A DNA stretch of 64,000 nucleotides from Gaiellales bacterium. Lineage in GTDB: Bacteria; Actinomycetota; Thermoleophilia; BMS3ABIN01. Where the stretch lies: contig QZKG01000006.1 in NCBI GenBank assembly GCA_003599855.1, positions 1 through 64,000 of the forward strand. Direction: 5' to 3'. Under the pieces are notes generated by a model, which saw only the letters and a program-made list of their open reading frames with translations, was not told where the DNA came from and searched no databases. Shown piece after piece: positions 52,191 through 61,465 of the stretch. Within the stretch, counting starts at the first letter, position 1, and each line of letters starts with the position of its first letter. Both the position numbers and the translations under genes were made by a program.

Positions 52191-52308
52191 AGAAGAGCGG
52201 ATCCCTCACGCTCGCTGCGCTCGGATCGGGATGGCAGGTGGGTTTTCAGTGGCGGAAGAGCAGATCCCTCGTCGCTCGGCCTGAAAGCCTCGCTCACTCG
52301 GGATGACA
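52191..52308. repeat. Dispersed repeat, two degenerate copies in tandem
   Basis: 52191-52236 (AGAAGAGCGGATCCCTCACG ... CGGGATGGCA) and 52254-52308 (GCGGAAGAGCAGATCCCTCG ... CGGGATGACA) are two expanded versions of the 37-bp unit, each with an extra GCTCGCTGCGCTCGG- or GGCCTGAAAGCC-like insert between the halves. The inserts can pair with flanking bases, which suggests growing hairpins. Confidence 0.65.
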
Positions 52309-52323
52309 GGGTTTATATCGCGC

Positions 52324-52971
52324 TCAGGTCGAGACCGGCGCCGGCTCGATCTCCAGCCCCAGCCGCTCGCGGCAGGCGGCCACGACCGCGGCGTGCACCT
52401 CTTCAACCGTGACGCCGGCGTCGATGCCAACCAGGCGCGCCGGGTACATCTCCTCCAGCTGCCGGTATCCCGCCTCTACCTGCTGGTGGAATTCAAGGGG
52501 CTCACCCTCGATGCGGTCCCCGCCCTCGCCGCGCGCCGCCAGCCGCTCCCGCGAGCCGGTCACGTCCAGATGTAGAATCAGGGTGAGGTCCGGCATCAGG
52601 CCGCCGGTGGCCCCCAGGTTGAGGTCGAGGATGCGCTCCACGCCCAGGCCCCGGGCGATCCCCTGGTAGACCAGCGAAGAGTCGATGTAGCGGTCGGAAA
52701 GGACGATCCTGCCGCTCCCCAGCGCCGGGCGGATGACGTCCCGGACCAGCTGCGCCCGGGCGGCGGCATAGAGGAGCGCCTCGGCCCAGGGGTCCATCCC
52801 CTCATGCTCGGGCCCCAGCAGCATCTTGCGGATGCCCTCGCCCAGGGGGGTGCCGCCGGGCTCGCGCACGGTGAGGGCGTCGATGTCGGCGGCGGCGCAT
52901 GACTCAGCCAGAAGCTCGAGCTGGGTGGACTTGCCGCTCTGGTCGATGCCCTCGAAAGTAATGAAGAACAT
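52324..52971 (-). CDS. tmk: Thymidylate kinase
   Basis: The 215-residue product phosphorylates dTMP to dTDP. P-loop FEGIDQSGKST (residues 6-16) and the LID/DR motif DRYIDSSLVYQGIARGLG are present, along with REPGGTPLGE, which binds the nucleotide. It starts three bases after topA, forming a topA-tmk operon, next to the holB cluster as in several actinobacteria. The C-terminus is full length. Confidence 0.94.
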   Translation of the reverse strand: MFFITFEGIDQSGKSTQLELLAESCAAADIDALTVREPGGTPLGEGIRKMLLGPEHEGMDPWAEALLYAAARAQLVRDVIRPALGSGRIVLSDRYIDSSLVYQGIARGLGVERILDLNLGATGGLMPDLTLILHLDVTGSRERLAARGEGGDRIEGEPLEFHQQVEAGYRQLEEMYPARLVGIDAGVTVEEVHAAVVAACRERLGLEIEPAPVST

Positions 52972-52974
52972 GGG

Positions 52975-55041
52975 TCAGGATGCCCTGGCCTGACGCTCCG
53001 CCCGCTTCTTGTTGTACTCCTCCTTGGTGGGGCAGTCAGGGTCGAGGCAGAGCTCCCAGGGGCGCCGCCCGCGGGTGAGTATCTTCACCTTGGGGGAGCC
53101 GCACTGCTCGCAGGTCTTGTACATGGGCATGACGCTGCCGCGCTGGGGCAGCGGGAAGGTCGTGGCGCACTCGGGGTAGCCGCCGCAGCCGACGAAGCGC
53201 TTCTTGGTCTTCTTGGAGCGGATGACCCTGAGCTGCTCGCCGCAGTTGGGGCAGGGGCCCACCAGCTTGTCCTCCTGGATGCCCTTGACTATCTCGCCGG
53301 CCACCGCCTCCTTGTTCTTCTCCAGCGACTCGTAGGCGGAGTGCAACAGCTCCCGGGAACGCTCCACCACCTGCTCCTTGGTGAGCTCCTCGTCGGCGAT
53401 GGAGCTCATGTCGCGCTCCAGGTCGGCGGTCATCTCCGGCTTGGTGATGAGCGAGGCGTATTCGTTCAGGGCCTTGATCATGGCGATGCCGGTCTCGGTG
53501 GGCTCCGCCGGCGTGTTGCGGATGTAACCGCGGTCGTAAAGGTTCTGGATGATGGAGTGGCGCGTCGCCTTGGTGCCGAGGCCGTGCTGCTCCATGAGCT
53601 CGATGAGGCGGCCCTGCCCGAAACGGGTGGGCGGCTGGGTCTCCTTCTGCTCGTCGAAGACTTTTTTGACGTCCACTGACTCGCCCTCTTCCAGCTTCGG
53701 CACCTCGTCGTCCTTGCTGCGGGAGTAGGGGTAGACGCCCAGCCAGCCCTCCACGGCGACCCGGGTGCCCTTGACCACGAACGGCTCGCCGCCGATGTCG
53801 AGGTCGACGCGGTTGCTCTCCGAGACCGCCTCGTCGCTCAGGGTGGCCAGGAAGCGGCGCGCCACCAGGAACCAGATCTTCCAGTGGGCATCATCGATCT
53901 CGCCGGGTTTGGGCACGCCCACGGGATAGATGGGCGGGTGGTCGGTGGTCTGTTTCTTGCCCCGCGTCGGGGTCAGTTCACCCTTCTCCAGCAGCCTGGA
54001 TGCCGCCGGCTCCAGCTCCTTGCTCTTCTGGAGCTCGGAAAGTATCTCTTTCAAATCCAGCGACGCCGGGTAGACGGTGTTGTCGGTGCGCGGATAGCTG
54101 ATGTAGCCGGCCAGGTAGAGGTCCTCAGCCAGGCGGATAGCCCGCGCCGCCGAGTAGCCCAGCGCCGTGGCCGCCTTGGTATAGGCGGTGGTGTTGAAGG
54201 GGGCCGGGGGCCGGAGCTTCTTGCTGCTGGACTTGACCCGGGTTACCTGGCCCTTGTCCGCCGCCTGCGCCCTGGCCAGCGCCTCGTCGGACTCGGTCTT
54301 GTCCAGGAACCGCGCGGTCTTGTGCCCGGCGCTGAAGGGCCCCTGGGAGCTGTCGAGCTCGGCGGTGAGCTGCCAGTAGGGCACCGGGATGAAGGCGCGA
54401 CGCTCCATCTCGCGCTCGACGATGAGCGCCAGCGTCGGGCTCTGCACCCGCCCCACCGACAGGAACTGGTTGCCCAGCCGCGACGTCGCCAGGGAGATGA
54501 ACCGGGTGAGGGTCGCGCCCCAGATGAGGTCGATGTCCTGGCGGGCCTCGCCGGCCTTGGCCAGCGGGAAAGAAAGCTTAGTGGGGTTGTCGAAGGCGTT
54601 GTTGATCTCCTCTTTGGTGAGCGCCGAGTAACGGGCCCGGAGCACGCCCTCCTCCAGCTCGGGTTTGACCTCGAGCACCTGGGAAAGCGCCTCGGTGCCG
54701 ATGAGTTCCCCCTCGCGGTCGTAGTCGGTGGCGATTATGAGCGAGTCGGCGTCCTTCGCCACTTTCTTCAGGGCGTTGACCACCGACTTGGCGGCGGGGG
54801 CCTTGATGAGCTCGGCGTCGATGAGCGCCTTGGGCTCGACCTTGCGCCAGTCGGAATACTCCTCGGGATACTCCAGCTGCAGGATGTGGCCCTTCAGCCC
54901 GATGCAGGTGAAATCCCCCTTCTCGCTGGAGAACGTGTAATAGGGGACGCGCTGGTAGGAGCCCTTCTCGACCTTGCCGTGGCCGAGGATGTCGGCGATC
55001 TTTTTTGCCGCTGTGTCTTTTTCGGTGACGATCAGGATCAA
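52975..55041 (-). CDS. topA: DNA topoisomerase I, archaeal-like
   Basis: The 688-residue type IA enzyme relaxes negative supercoils. The Toprim domain begins LIVTEKDTAAKKIADILG with catalytic Glu and has TDYDREGE (DxDxE). The active-site Tyr lies in GYISYPRTDN. Two zinc-finger-like Cys clusters end it (CPNCGE...CGGYPEC, CEQCG...CLDPDC), with no Lys-rich tail. The N-terminus (IGLKGHILQLEYPEEYSDW, VEPKALIDAEL) looks closer to archaeal TopA than to the usual bacterial protein, an observation from memory that needs a tree. It is followed at once by tmk. Confidence 0.9.
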   Translation of the reverse strand: MILIVTEKDTAAKKIADILGHGKVEKGSYQRVPYYTFSSEKGDFTCIGLKGHILQLEYPEEYSDWRKVEPKALIDAELIKAPAAKSVVNALKKVAKDADSLIIATDYDREGELIGTEALSQVLEVKPELEEGVLRARYSALTKEEINNAFDNPTKLSFPLAKAGEARQDIDLIWGATLTRFISLATSRLGNQFLSVGRVQSPTLALIVEREMERRAFIPVPYWQLTAELDSSQGPFSAGHKTARFLDKTESDEALARAQAADKGQVTRVKSSSKKLRPPAPFNTTAYTKAATALGYSAARAIRLAEDLYLAGYISYPRTDNTVYPASLDLKEILSELQKSKELEPAASRLLEKGELTPTRGKKQTTDHPPIYPVGVPKPGEIDDAHWKIWFLVARRFLATLSDEAVSESNRVDLDIGGEPFVVKGTRVAVEGWLGVYPYSRSKDDEVPKLEEGESVDVKKVFDEQKETQPPTRFGQGRLIELMEQHGLGTKATRHSIIQNLYDRGYIRNTPAEPTETGIAMIKALNEYASLITKPEMTADLERDMSSIADEELTKEQVVERSRELLHSAYESLEKNKEAVAGEIVKGIQEDKLVGPCPNCGEQLRVIRSKKTKKRFVGCGGYPECATTFPLPQRGSVMPMYKTCEQCGSPKVKILTRGRRPWELCLDPDCPTKEEYNKKRAERQARAS

Positions 55042-55125
55042 AGCAGTCCTTCTATCGACTGTAGCAAAAGAATGTTGATAGCCGCCTACTCTACATGAAT
55101 CAGGCAGCGGATGGCAATTCCCGCC

Positions 55126-55788
55126 TTAGGGCTGGGCGGGAGCCGGAGCCTCGGGGGCGGCCTCTTCGGGGGTGGCTACCGGGGCTTCTACGGCAACCGG
55201 CGGCTGGGTCTCGAGCACGGCGATCTTGCCGCGGATGGTGTCAGCCAGGTTGCTGTCCGGGTCCAGCTGGAGGTAGCGGTTCCAGGCGTCGATGGCCTGG
55301 GCGTTCTGCCCCGCTTGCTCGGCGGCGATGCCCAGCTGCAGGAAGACCTCCGCGTTGTCGGGGGCGATGGCGGCGGCCTCGGCCAGCAGGCGCGTCGCCT
55401 CGCCGGGGTCGTTGAGCAGCTGCAGGTAGATGTTCGCCTTCTCCAGCCGCGCCGTGACGTTGGCGGGGTCGGCGGCGATCGCCCGGTCGAGGAGCGCCAC
55501 GCCCTCCATCCTCCGGTCCTGGGTCTGGTAGGCGTAGAGGCGGGCCAGCCCGATCATGGCCTCGACATCGTTGGGGTCGTCCGCGAGGCGGCCGTTGTAA
55601 TAATTCTCCCGCTCGACGAAATAGCTGTCCTGGTTCACCGACTCACTGCTGCCGTTGCAGCCCTGCAGCACGTTGCCGGCGGAGCTCGAGCCCACTCCCA
55701 GGAGGACGAAGCTGAGCAGGAAGATACCCGCCAGGATAATGGCAGCCCAGCGCCACCAGCGTTCGATTTTCTTCCGGTCCATCAGCAT
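55126..55788 (-). CDS. Membrane-anchored TPR protein
   Basis: The 220-residue product has a basic start, one transmembrane helix (about residues 14-32), a short linker with SSSAGNVLQGCNGSSE, and three to four tetratricopeptide-like repeats (about 60-195; DPNDVEAMIGLARLYAYQ, DPANVTARLEKANIYLQ, APDNAEVFLQLGIAAEQAG). A Pro/Ala-rich tail ends it. TPR repeats hold partner proteins; here they face outside the membrane. It precedes topA on the same strand by 84 bp. No enzyme domain. Confidence 0.83.
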   Translation of the reverse strand: MLMDRKKIERWWRWAAIILAGIFLLSFVLLGVGSSSAGNVLQGCNGSSESVNQDSYFVERENYYNGRLADDPNDVEAMIGLARLYAYQTQDRRMEGVALLDRAIAADPANVTARLEKANIYLQLLNDPGEATRLLAEAAAIAPDNAEVFLQLGIAAEQAGQNAQAIDAWNRYLQLDPDSNLADTIRGKIAVLETQPPVAVEAPVATPEEAAPEAPAPAQP

Positions 55789-56091
55789 ACGCAGTTCTTC
55801 CTTTCGGAAATCAAACCCGAACCATTATAGCGGAATCGGCGCAGATGAATGAAGCGGGCTGGATCGGCCCCCGCGAGGCCGGTTCAGGAGGCGCCAGGGT
55901 TGTGGGCGATTGTCGTGGATGGGGTGGGTTGCCAGGCTGCTCCCTGATGCCTTCCGCAGCGGTCCGGGCCCGCCGGAACCCTGCTGTTCTGTCTGGTAGG
56001 ATATATGTATGGCTACGCTCCGGCAGCGCGCCGGGCGGGCGCGGCCTTCCCGGCTGGGAGGGTCGAGGCGGACGGGTCGGAGGCCGGCCGG

Positions 56092-58125
56092 ATGGACATC
56101 CAACAACTGGGCATAAACACCTTGCGCATGCTGGCGCTGGACGCCGTGCAGAAGGCGGGCTCCGGCCACCCCGGGCTCCCCCTCGGCGCGGCGCCGATGG
56201 CCTGGGTGCTGTGGCGGGAGGTCCTCCGCCAAGACCCTGCCGACCCTGGCTGGCCCGACCGCGACCGCTTCGTGCTCTCCGCCGGCCACGGCTCGGCCCT
56301 GCTTTACACCGCCCTGCACCTGGCCGGATATGGCATCTCCATCCGGGACCTTGAGGATTTCCGCCAGTGGGGCAGCAGCACGCCCGGGCACCCGGAGTAC
56401 CTGCCGGCGGCGGGGATCGAGACCACCACCGGACCCCTGGGGCAGGGCTTCGCCACCGGGGTGGGCATGGCCATGGCCGAGCGCCACCTGGCGGCCCGTT
56501 TCAACCGGCCGGGCTTCCCCGTCGTGGACCATCGCACCTATGCCATCGTCAGCGACGGCGACCTGATGGAAGGAGTGGCGGCCGAGGCGGCCTCCCTGGC
56601 GGGGGAGCTCGGTCTCGGACGGCTCATATATCTGTACGACAGCAACGGCATCACCCTGGCCGGCGAGACGCGGCTGACGTTCACCGAGGACGTGGGCAGG
56701 CGCTTCGAGGCGTACGGCTGGCAGGTCCTGGCTGTCGAAGACGGCAACGATGCCGGCGCCATCAGGTCTGCCCTGGCCGCCGCGCGGGATGACGAGGCCC
56801 GGCCTTCGCTCATCATCGTCAGGACCCACATCGGCTACGGCAGCCCGCTACAGGATGACTTCAACGTGCACGGCGCGCCGCTCTCGCCGGAGGACTACGC
56901 CAGGACCAGGGAGTTCTTCGACTGGCCGCAGGGCAGTTATTTTTTCGTACCCCCCGAGGTGAAGGCCGATTTCCGGGAAGCGGCGGCTGCTGGGGCGGCG
57001 GCCCGCAACGAGTGGGGCGCCATGATGGAGGGATTCACCCGCGAGCACCCCGGGCTGCGCGAGGAGTGGGACACGGTCATGGCGGGGGAACTTCCCGCCG
57101 GCTGGGACGGGGACATCCCCGCGTTCGAGGCGGACCCCCGGGGCCTGGCCACCAGGGTCGCGGGAGGCCAGGTGCTCAGCGCCATCGCCGGCAGGGTCCC
57201 AGGGCTCATGGGCGGCTCCGGCGACCTCGACCCCTCCACCAGGACGGCGCTGGCGGGCAAGGGGGTGTTCCAGCGGCCCGGCAGCCCCGGCGTGGTGCAG
57301 GGGGCGGTCTCCGGTCCCTGGGGCTATGAGGGCGCGAACATCTCCTTCGGCGTCCGCGAGCACGCCATGGCGGCCATCGCCAGCGGGCTGGCCCTGCACG
57401 GCGGCATCATCCCGTATACCGCGACATTCTTCGTCTTCTCCGACTACATGCGCCCGGCCATGCGCCTGGCGGCGCTCATGGGCCTCAGGGTCACATACGT
57501 GTTCACCCACGACTCCGTCGGCGTGGGCGAGGACGGCCCGACCCACCAGCCGGTGGAGCACCTGGCGGGCCTCAGGGCCATGCCCGGCCTGACCGTCATC
57601 CGCCCCGGGGATGCCAACGAGACCGCCGAGGCCTGGAGGGTGGCCATGCAACACGGCCACGGGCCGGTGGCGCTCATCCTGTCCCGCCAGAGCCTGCCGA
57701 CCCTGGACCGCTCACGGCTCGCCGGGGCCGGGGAGCTCAAACGGGGAGGGTACATCCTGGCGCGGGAATCCGGCGCCATTCCTGATATCATACTTATAGG
57801 GAGCGGTTCGGAGCTCAGCCTGGCTCTGGCGGTCCATGACCGCCTGACCGGCGAGGGCGTCTGCTGCCGCGTCGTCAGCCTGCCCTCCTGGGAGCTGTTC
57901 GAGGAGCAGGAACAGGCGTACCGCGACGAGGTGCTGCCCCCCGGTGTGACCACCCGCGTCTCGGTGGAGGCGGGCGCCACCCTGGGCTGGGAACGCTATG
58001 TCGGCCGGGAAGGACTGGCCGTAGGCATCGACCGTTTCGGCGCGTCGGCCCCGGGCGGCATCGTCATGGAGAAGCTGGGGCTGACGGCGGACAGGCTTTA
58101 CGAGCAGGCAAAGGGGCTGCTTTGA
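56092..58125 (+). CDS. tkt: Transketolase
   Basis: The 677-residue thiamine-diphosphate enzyme exchanges two-carbon units between sugar phosphates. The TPP motif [18 protein letters not shown] (with a downstream Asn in [10 protein letters not shown]) and the first-domain [14 protein letters not shown] are present. The central domain has [16 protein letters not shown] and [19 protein letters not shown], with the catalytic Glu and His residues. ATG 56092 ([13 protein letters not shown]) is chosen; the longer frame upstream is low-complexity. It is followed by transaldolase after 42 bp, so the two non-oxidative pentose phosphate enzymes are co-expressed. Confidence 0.94.
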   Translation: MDIQQLGINTLRMLALDAVQKAGSGHPGLPLGAAPMAWVLWREVLRQDPADPGWPDRDRFVLSAGHGSALLYTALHLAGYGISIRDLEDFRQWGSSTPGHPEYLPAAGIETTTGPLGQGFATGVGMAMAERHLAARFNRPGFPVVDHRTYAIVSDGDLMEGVAAEAASLAGELGLGRLIYLYDSNGITLAGETRLTFTEDVGRRFEAYGWQVLAVEDGNDAGAIRSALAAARDDEARPSLIIVRTHIGYGSPLQDDFNVHGAPLSPEDYARTREFFDWPQGSYFFVPPEVKADFREAAAAGAAARNEWGAMMEGFTREHPGLREEWDTVMAGELPAGWDGDIPAFEADPRGLATRVAGGQVLSAIAGRVPGLMGGSGDLDPSTRTALAGKGVFQRPGSPGVVQGAVSGPWGYEGANISFGVREHAMAAIASGLALHGGIIPYTATFFVFSDYMRPAMRLAALMGLRVTYVFTHDSVGVGEDGPTHQPVEHLAGLRAMPGLTVIRPGDANETAEAWRVAMQHGHGPVALILSRQSLPTLDRSRLAGAGELKRGGYILARESGAIPDIILIGSGSELSLALAVHDRLTGEGVCCRVVSLPSWELFEEQEQAYRDEVLPPGVTTRVSVEAGATLGWERYVGREGLAVGIDRFGASAPGGIVMEKLGLTADRLYEQAKGLL

Positions 58126-58167
58126 GTATGCCGGCAGCCCGTTAATGATCAAGCAAGGAGCAGTGTG

Positions 58168-59304
58168 ATGGGAAACAGTCTGCAGGAGCTGCACGGCAGC
58201 GCTGGCCAGAGCATCTGGGTCGATTACCTCGGCCGGGACCTGCTGGGCTCGGGCGAGCTGAAGCGACTCATCGAGGAGGACAGCATCAGCGGCGTCACCT
58301 CGAACCCTTCGATCTTCCGCAAGGCCATCAGCGGCAGCGCGCTTTACGATGACATGTTCCGCGCGCGCCTGGATCAGGGCGTCGTGGATGAGCGCGAGCT
58401 CTTTTTCAGCCTGGCCATCGAGGACGTCGGCGCGGCCGCGGACCTGCTCCTGCCGGTCTACGAAAAGTCCGGCGGCACCGACGGCTACGTCAGCATCGAG
58501 GTCTCGCCGGACCTGGCCCACGAGACCGACGCCACCATCGAGGAGGCGCGGCGGATCTTCCGCGAGCTGGGCCGGAAGAACATCCTGATCAAGGTACCGG
58601 GGACCAGCGCCGGCATCCCCGCCATCGAGCAGCTCATCAGCGAGGGCGTCAACGTCAATGTCACGCTGCTGTTCTCGACTGTGCGCTACGAGGAGATCGC
58701 CTGGGCCTTTGTGCAAGGTCTCGAACGGCGGGCCCAGGCCGGCGAGCCGGTGGACCACATCTTCTCGGTGGCCAGCTTCTTCATCAGCCGGGTGGACACT
58801 TTGGTGGACCGGCTGCTCTCGGAGAAGATCGAGGCTGAGGGCGACTCGCAGGAGGAGCTCAAGGCGATGCTGGGACAGGCTGCCGTGGCCAATGCCAAGG
58901 TCGCCTGGCTCAAGTACAAGCCGATCTTCGAAGGCGACCGGTTCGCCTCCCTGGCGGTGAAGGGCGCCAGCCCGCAGCGTCTCCTCTGGGCCAGCACCAG
59001 CACCAAGAACCCCGATTACAGCGACATCAAGTACGTCGAAGAACTGATCGCGCCAGCGACCATTAACACGCTGCCGGCAGAGACCATCGCCGCCTTCGCC
59101 GACCACGGCAACCCCCGGGTCAGCATCGACGAGGGGCTCGACGAAGCCGCTGCCCTCTTCGACCGGCTGGCGGCGGCGGGAGTAGACATAGAGCAGGCGG
59201 CGAAGCAGCTGGAGGACGAGGGCGTCAAGGCCTTCTCCGACGACTTCTTCGCCCTGCTGGAAGAGATAACCCGCAAGCGGGAAGCGCTGCTGGCGGGCGC
59301 CTAG
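58168..59304 (+). CDS. tal: Transaldolase
   Basis: The 378-residue product is the long bacterial transaldolase. VTSNPSIFRKAI (about 33-44) and the Schiff-base Lys in NILIKVPGTSAGIPA (about 135-150) are clear, as is NVTLLFS. It moves a dihydroxyacetone unit between sedoheptulose 7-phosphate and glyceraldehyde 3-phosphate. AAGGAG precedes the start; GTG 58165 is a codon upstream. Its TAG stop overlaps the pgi stop on the other strand (CTAG). Confidence 0.94.
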   Translation: MGNSLQELHGSAGQSIWVDYLGRDLLGSGELKRLIEEDSISGVTSNPSIFRKAISGSALYDDMFRARLDQGVVDERELFFSLAIEDVGAAADLLLPVYEKSGGTDGYVSIEVSPDLAHETDATIEEARRIFRELGRKNILIKVPGTSAGIPAIEQLISEGVNVNVTLLFSTVRYEEIAWAFVQGLERRAQAGEPVDHIFSVASFFISRVDTLVDRLLSEKIEAEGDSQEELKAMLGQAAVANAKVAWLKYKPIFEGDRFASLAVKGASPQRLLWASTSTKNPDYSDIKYVEELIAPATINTLPAETIAAFADHGNPRVSIDEGLDEAAALFDRLAAAGVDIEQAAKQLEDEGVKAFSDDFFALLEEITRKREALLAGA

Positions 59305-60977
59305 GGGGTCAGCGCCTCGCCGAGCAGTTCGTCGAGCCGGCTGAGCCCGTTCCCGGCCGGACCCAGGTGTACGCGCAGGACCCGGCGTCCGTGCTTCCTG
59401 AGCGCGTCCAGATCGCCCAGCGCCTGGGCCTGCTTGAAGACAGCGAAGGTGAAGGGTTCACCGGGGATGAGCGCGTCCCGTTCCTCGTCAGCGGTCAGCA
59501 ACAGATAGAGACCCGAGCCGGGGCCGCCCTTGTGCAGCTGCCCAGTGGAGTGGAGATAGCGCGGTCCGTAGCCCGAGGTTGCTGCTATCCCCAGGGCGTC
59601 GCGCACCCTCTTGCGGACGGCGTCGATGGCGGCCGAAGCGGCGGCGCTCTCGGTCAGGTAGGCCAGAACGGCCAGGTAATCCCCCGGCGCCGCCTGGCTG
59701 AAGAAAGCTGCCAGGGTCGCCGCCGCCGTTTCTGACGGCGTCTCCGTGTAGAACTGCAGGTGCCCTTCGGTCAGCGCCGGCTCTTCTTCCGGCAGCCCCC
59801 CCTGCTCCCTGAAGTTACGCAGGTACAGGTTCGTGTAATCCTTGCTCTCCTGGACGTTGGGCTGGTCGAAGGGGTTTATGCCCAGCACCGCGCCGGCTGT
59901 GGCGGTGGCCACCTCCCAGCGCATGAACTCCCGGCCCAGGTCCATTGCGTCCTCCAGCTCGACCCTCACCACCGGCTGCCCCGCGGCTTCCAGCTTGCCG
60001 ACAAGATCTTCCTGGTCCGGGTCGATGTCGCCCGCGAGGCGCAGGTAGACGAACAGGCGGTCGTCGCCGTAATCATCCGGACTACCCAAGGGTTCGCCCG
60101 CAACCGGGATGATGCCGGCGCCCTGCTTGCCGGTGCTCTCGGCGATCAGCTGTTCGAGCCAGACCCCCAGGGTGGCAATGGAGGCGGGCATGACCAGGGT
60201 CAGCTTGTCGCGGCCGCGGCGGGCCATGTCACCCATGAGCGCCCCCAGGGCCACTCCGGGGTTGTCCGGGGCCGGCCTGCGGCAATCCCGGGCCATGGCC
60301 GCTGCGCGCAAGAGCAGCTCCCGGACGTCGATGCCCATGAGGGCCACTGGCACCAGGCCGAACCAGGAGAGGGCCGAGTAACGGCCGCCGATGTCGGCGA
60401 AGTTGAGGAAGACGCGGCGGTAGCTGCGGTCATAAGCCTGCTGTTCCAGGGGCGTGCCCGGGTCGGTGATGACAGCGAAGTTGTCGCCGGGGTCGCCCTC
60501 TGCCATCACCCCGACGCCCTTGTAGAAATACTCGCCGAAAGCCAGGGGCTCGGCGGTCGTTCCGGACTTGCTGGCGACGATGAAGAGGGTCTTGCCCATC
60601 GGCACCTTGCCGGCCACGCCGATGACGGTCGTGGGATCGGTCGTGTCCAGGACGCTGAGCTCAGGCCAGTCCTCCTGCGGGCCGAACGTGCGCTCGAAGA
60701 CCAGCGGCGCCAGGCTGCTGCCGCCCATCCCCATGTGGACCACCTGCTCGAACCCGGCCTCCCTCACCTCGCGCGTGAAGTCATCGAGCTCATCCAGCCG
60801 CCCCTGCATCGCCTCCACCACGCCCAGCCAGCCCAGGCTCTCCCCGATGTTCCGCCGGGCTGCCTCGTCGCCGGGCCAGATGGCCGGGTCACGCTGCCAG
60901 AGGCGCTCGACGAAGTTATCCTCTTCCAGCCGCTCAAGCACCGAGTCAGCGGCGACGCTGGCGTAATAACCCTTCAC
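59301..60977 (-). CDS. pgi: Glucose-6-phosphate isomerase, tal-pgi type
   Basis: The 558-residue product interconverts glucose 6-phosphate and fructose 6-phosphate. SIS-domain motifs MGMGGSSLAP, SKSGTTAE and the Glu-containing active-site region are visible, as is the GINPFDQPNV signature of PGI. Its sequence is of the kind fused to transaldolase in some bacteria, here kept separate from tal, which converges on it. It lies with rpiB and is on the opposite strand from tkt-tal. The overlap at the stop codon is four bases. Confidence 0.88.
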   Translation of the reverse strand: MKGYYASVAADSVLERLEEDNFVERLWQRDPAIWPGDEAARRNIGESLGWLGVVEAMQGRLDELDDFTREVREAGFEQVVHMGMGGSSLAPLVFERTFGPQEDWPELSVLDTTDPTTVIGVAGKVPMGKTLFIVASKSGTTAEPLAFGEYFYKGVGVMAEGDPGDNFAVITDPGTPLEQQAYDRSYRRVFLNFADIGGRYSALSWFGLVPVALMGIDVRELLLRAAAMARDCRRPAPDNPGVALGALMGDMARRGRDKLTLVMPASIATLGVWLEQLIAESTGKQGAGIIPVAGEPLGSPDDYGDDRLFVYLRLAGDIDPDQEDLVGKLEAAGQPVVRVELEDAMDLGREFMRWEVATATAGAVLGINPFDQPNVQESKDYTNLYLRNFREQGGLPEEEPALTEGHLQFYTETPSETAAATLAAFFSQAAPGDYLAVLAYLTESAAASAAIDAVRKRVRDALGIAATSGYGPRYLHSTGQLHKGGPGSGLYLLLTADEERDALIPGEPFTFAVFKQAQALGDLDALRKHGRRVLRVHLGPAGNGLSRLDELLGEALTP

Positions 60978-60989
60978 GGCCTACCTCCG

Positions 60990-61445
60990 CTATTGTCGTT
61001 TTTCCCTTTCGAGCTCGCTCACCTTGTCCAGCCGCCGCCGGTGCCGCTCACCGCCGACGAACCCGGCGGCCAGAAACGCCTGCGCCAGCTCCCATGCCAG
61101 GGCAGGGCCGACCACCCTGCCGCCCAGGCAGATGAGGTTCATGTCGTCGTCCTCGACCCCCTGCCGGGCGGAGAAGACGTCGGTGATGAGCGCCGCCCGT
61201 GTACCCGCGACCTTGTTGGCGGCGATGCAGGCGCCCACGCCGCTGCCGCAGACGGCGATGCCGCGCTCGACTTCCCCTGCGGCTACCGCCCGCGCCAGCG
61301 GGACCACGTAATCCGGGTAGTCGTCATCGGGGTCCAGAACGGCGGCGCCGTAGTCCTTCAGTCGGTGGCCGGCGGCCTCGAGCCTGGCGGCCAGCTCCTG
61401 TTTCAGTACATACCCGCCATGGTCCGCCGCGATGCCTATCTTCAT
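60990..61445 (-). CDS. rpiB: Ribose 5-phosphate isomerase B
   Basis: The 151-residue RpiB/LacAB protein interconverts ribose 5-phosphate and ribulose 5-phosphate. AADHGGYVLK (residues 6-15), VCGSGVGACIAANK with the catalytic Cys, and the Arg-rich tail (GERHRRRLDKV) are characteristic. It lies 12 bp before pgi in a short operon. With tkt and tal it completes the non-oxidative pentose phosphate steps found in this window. Confidence 0.93.
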   Translation of the reverse strand: MKIGIAADHGGYVLKQELAARLEAAGHRLKDYGAAVLDPDDDYPDYVVPLARAVAAGEVERGIAVCGSGVGACIAANKVAGTRAALITDVFSARQGVEDDDMNLICLGGRVVGPALAWELAQAFLAAGFVGGERHRRRLDKVSELEREKRQ

Positions 61446-61465
61446 GGCTCCTCCTGGATGACGCG

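Noticed and set aside
52191-52308. Repeat pair near tmk as a CRISPR array
   Set aside because: Only two unequal, degenerate units without regular spacers; they belong to the dispersed repeat family.
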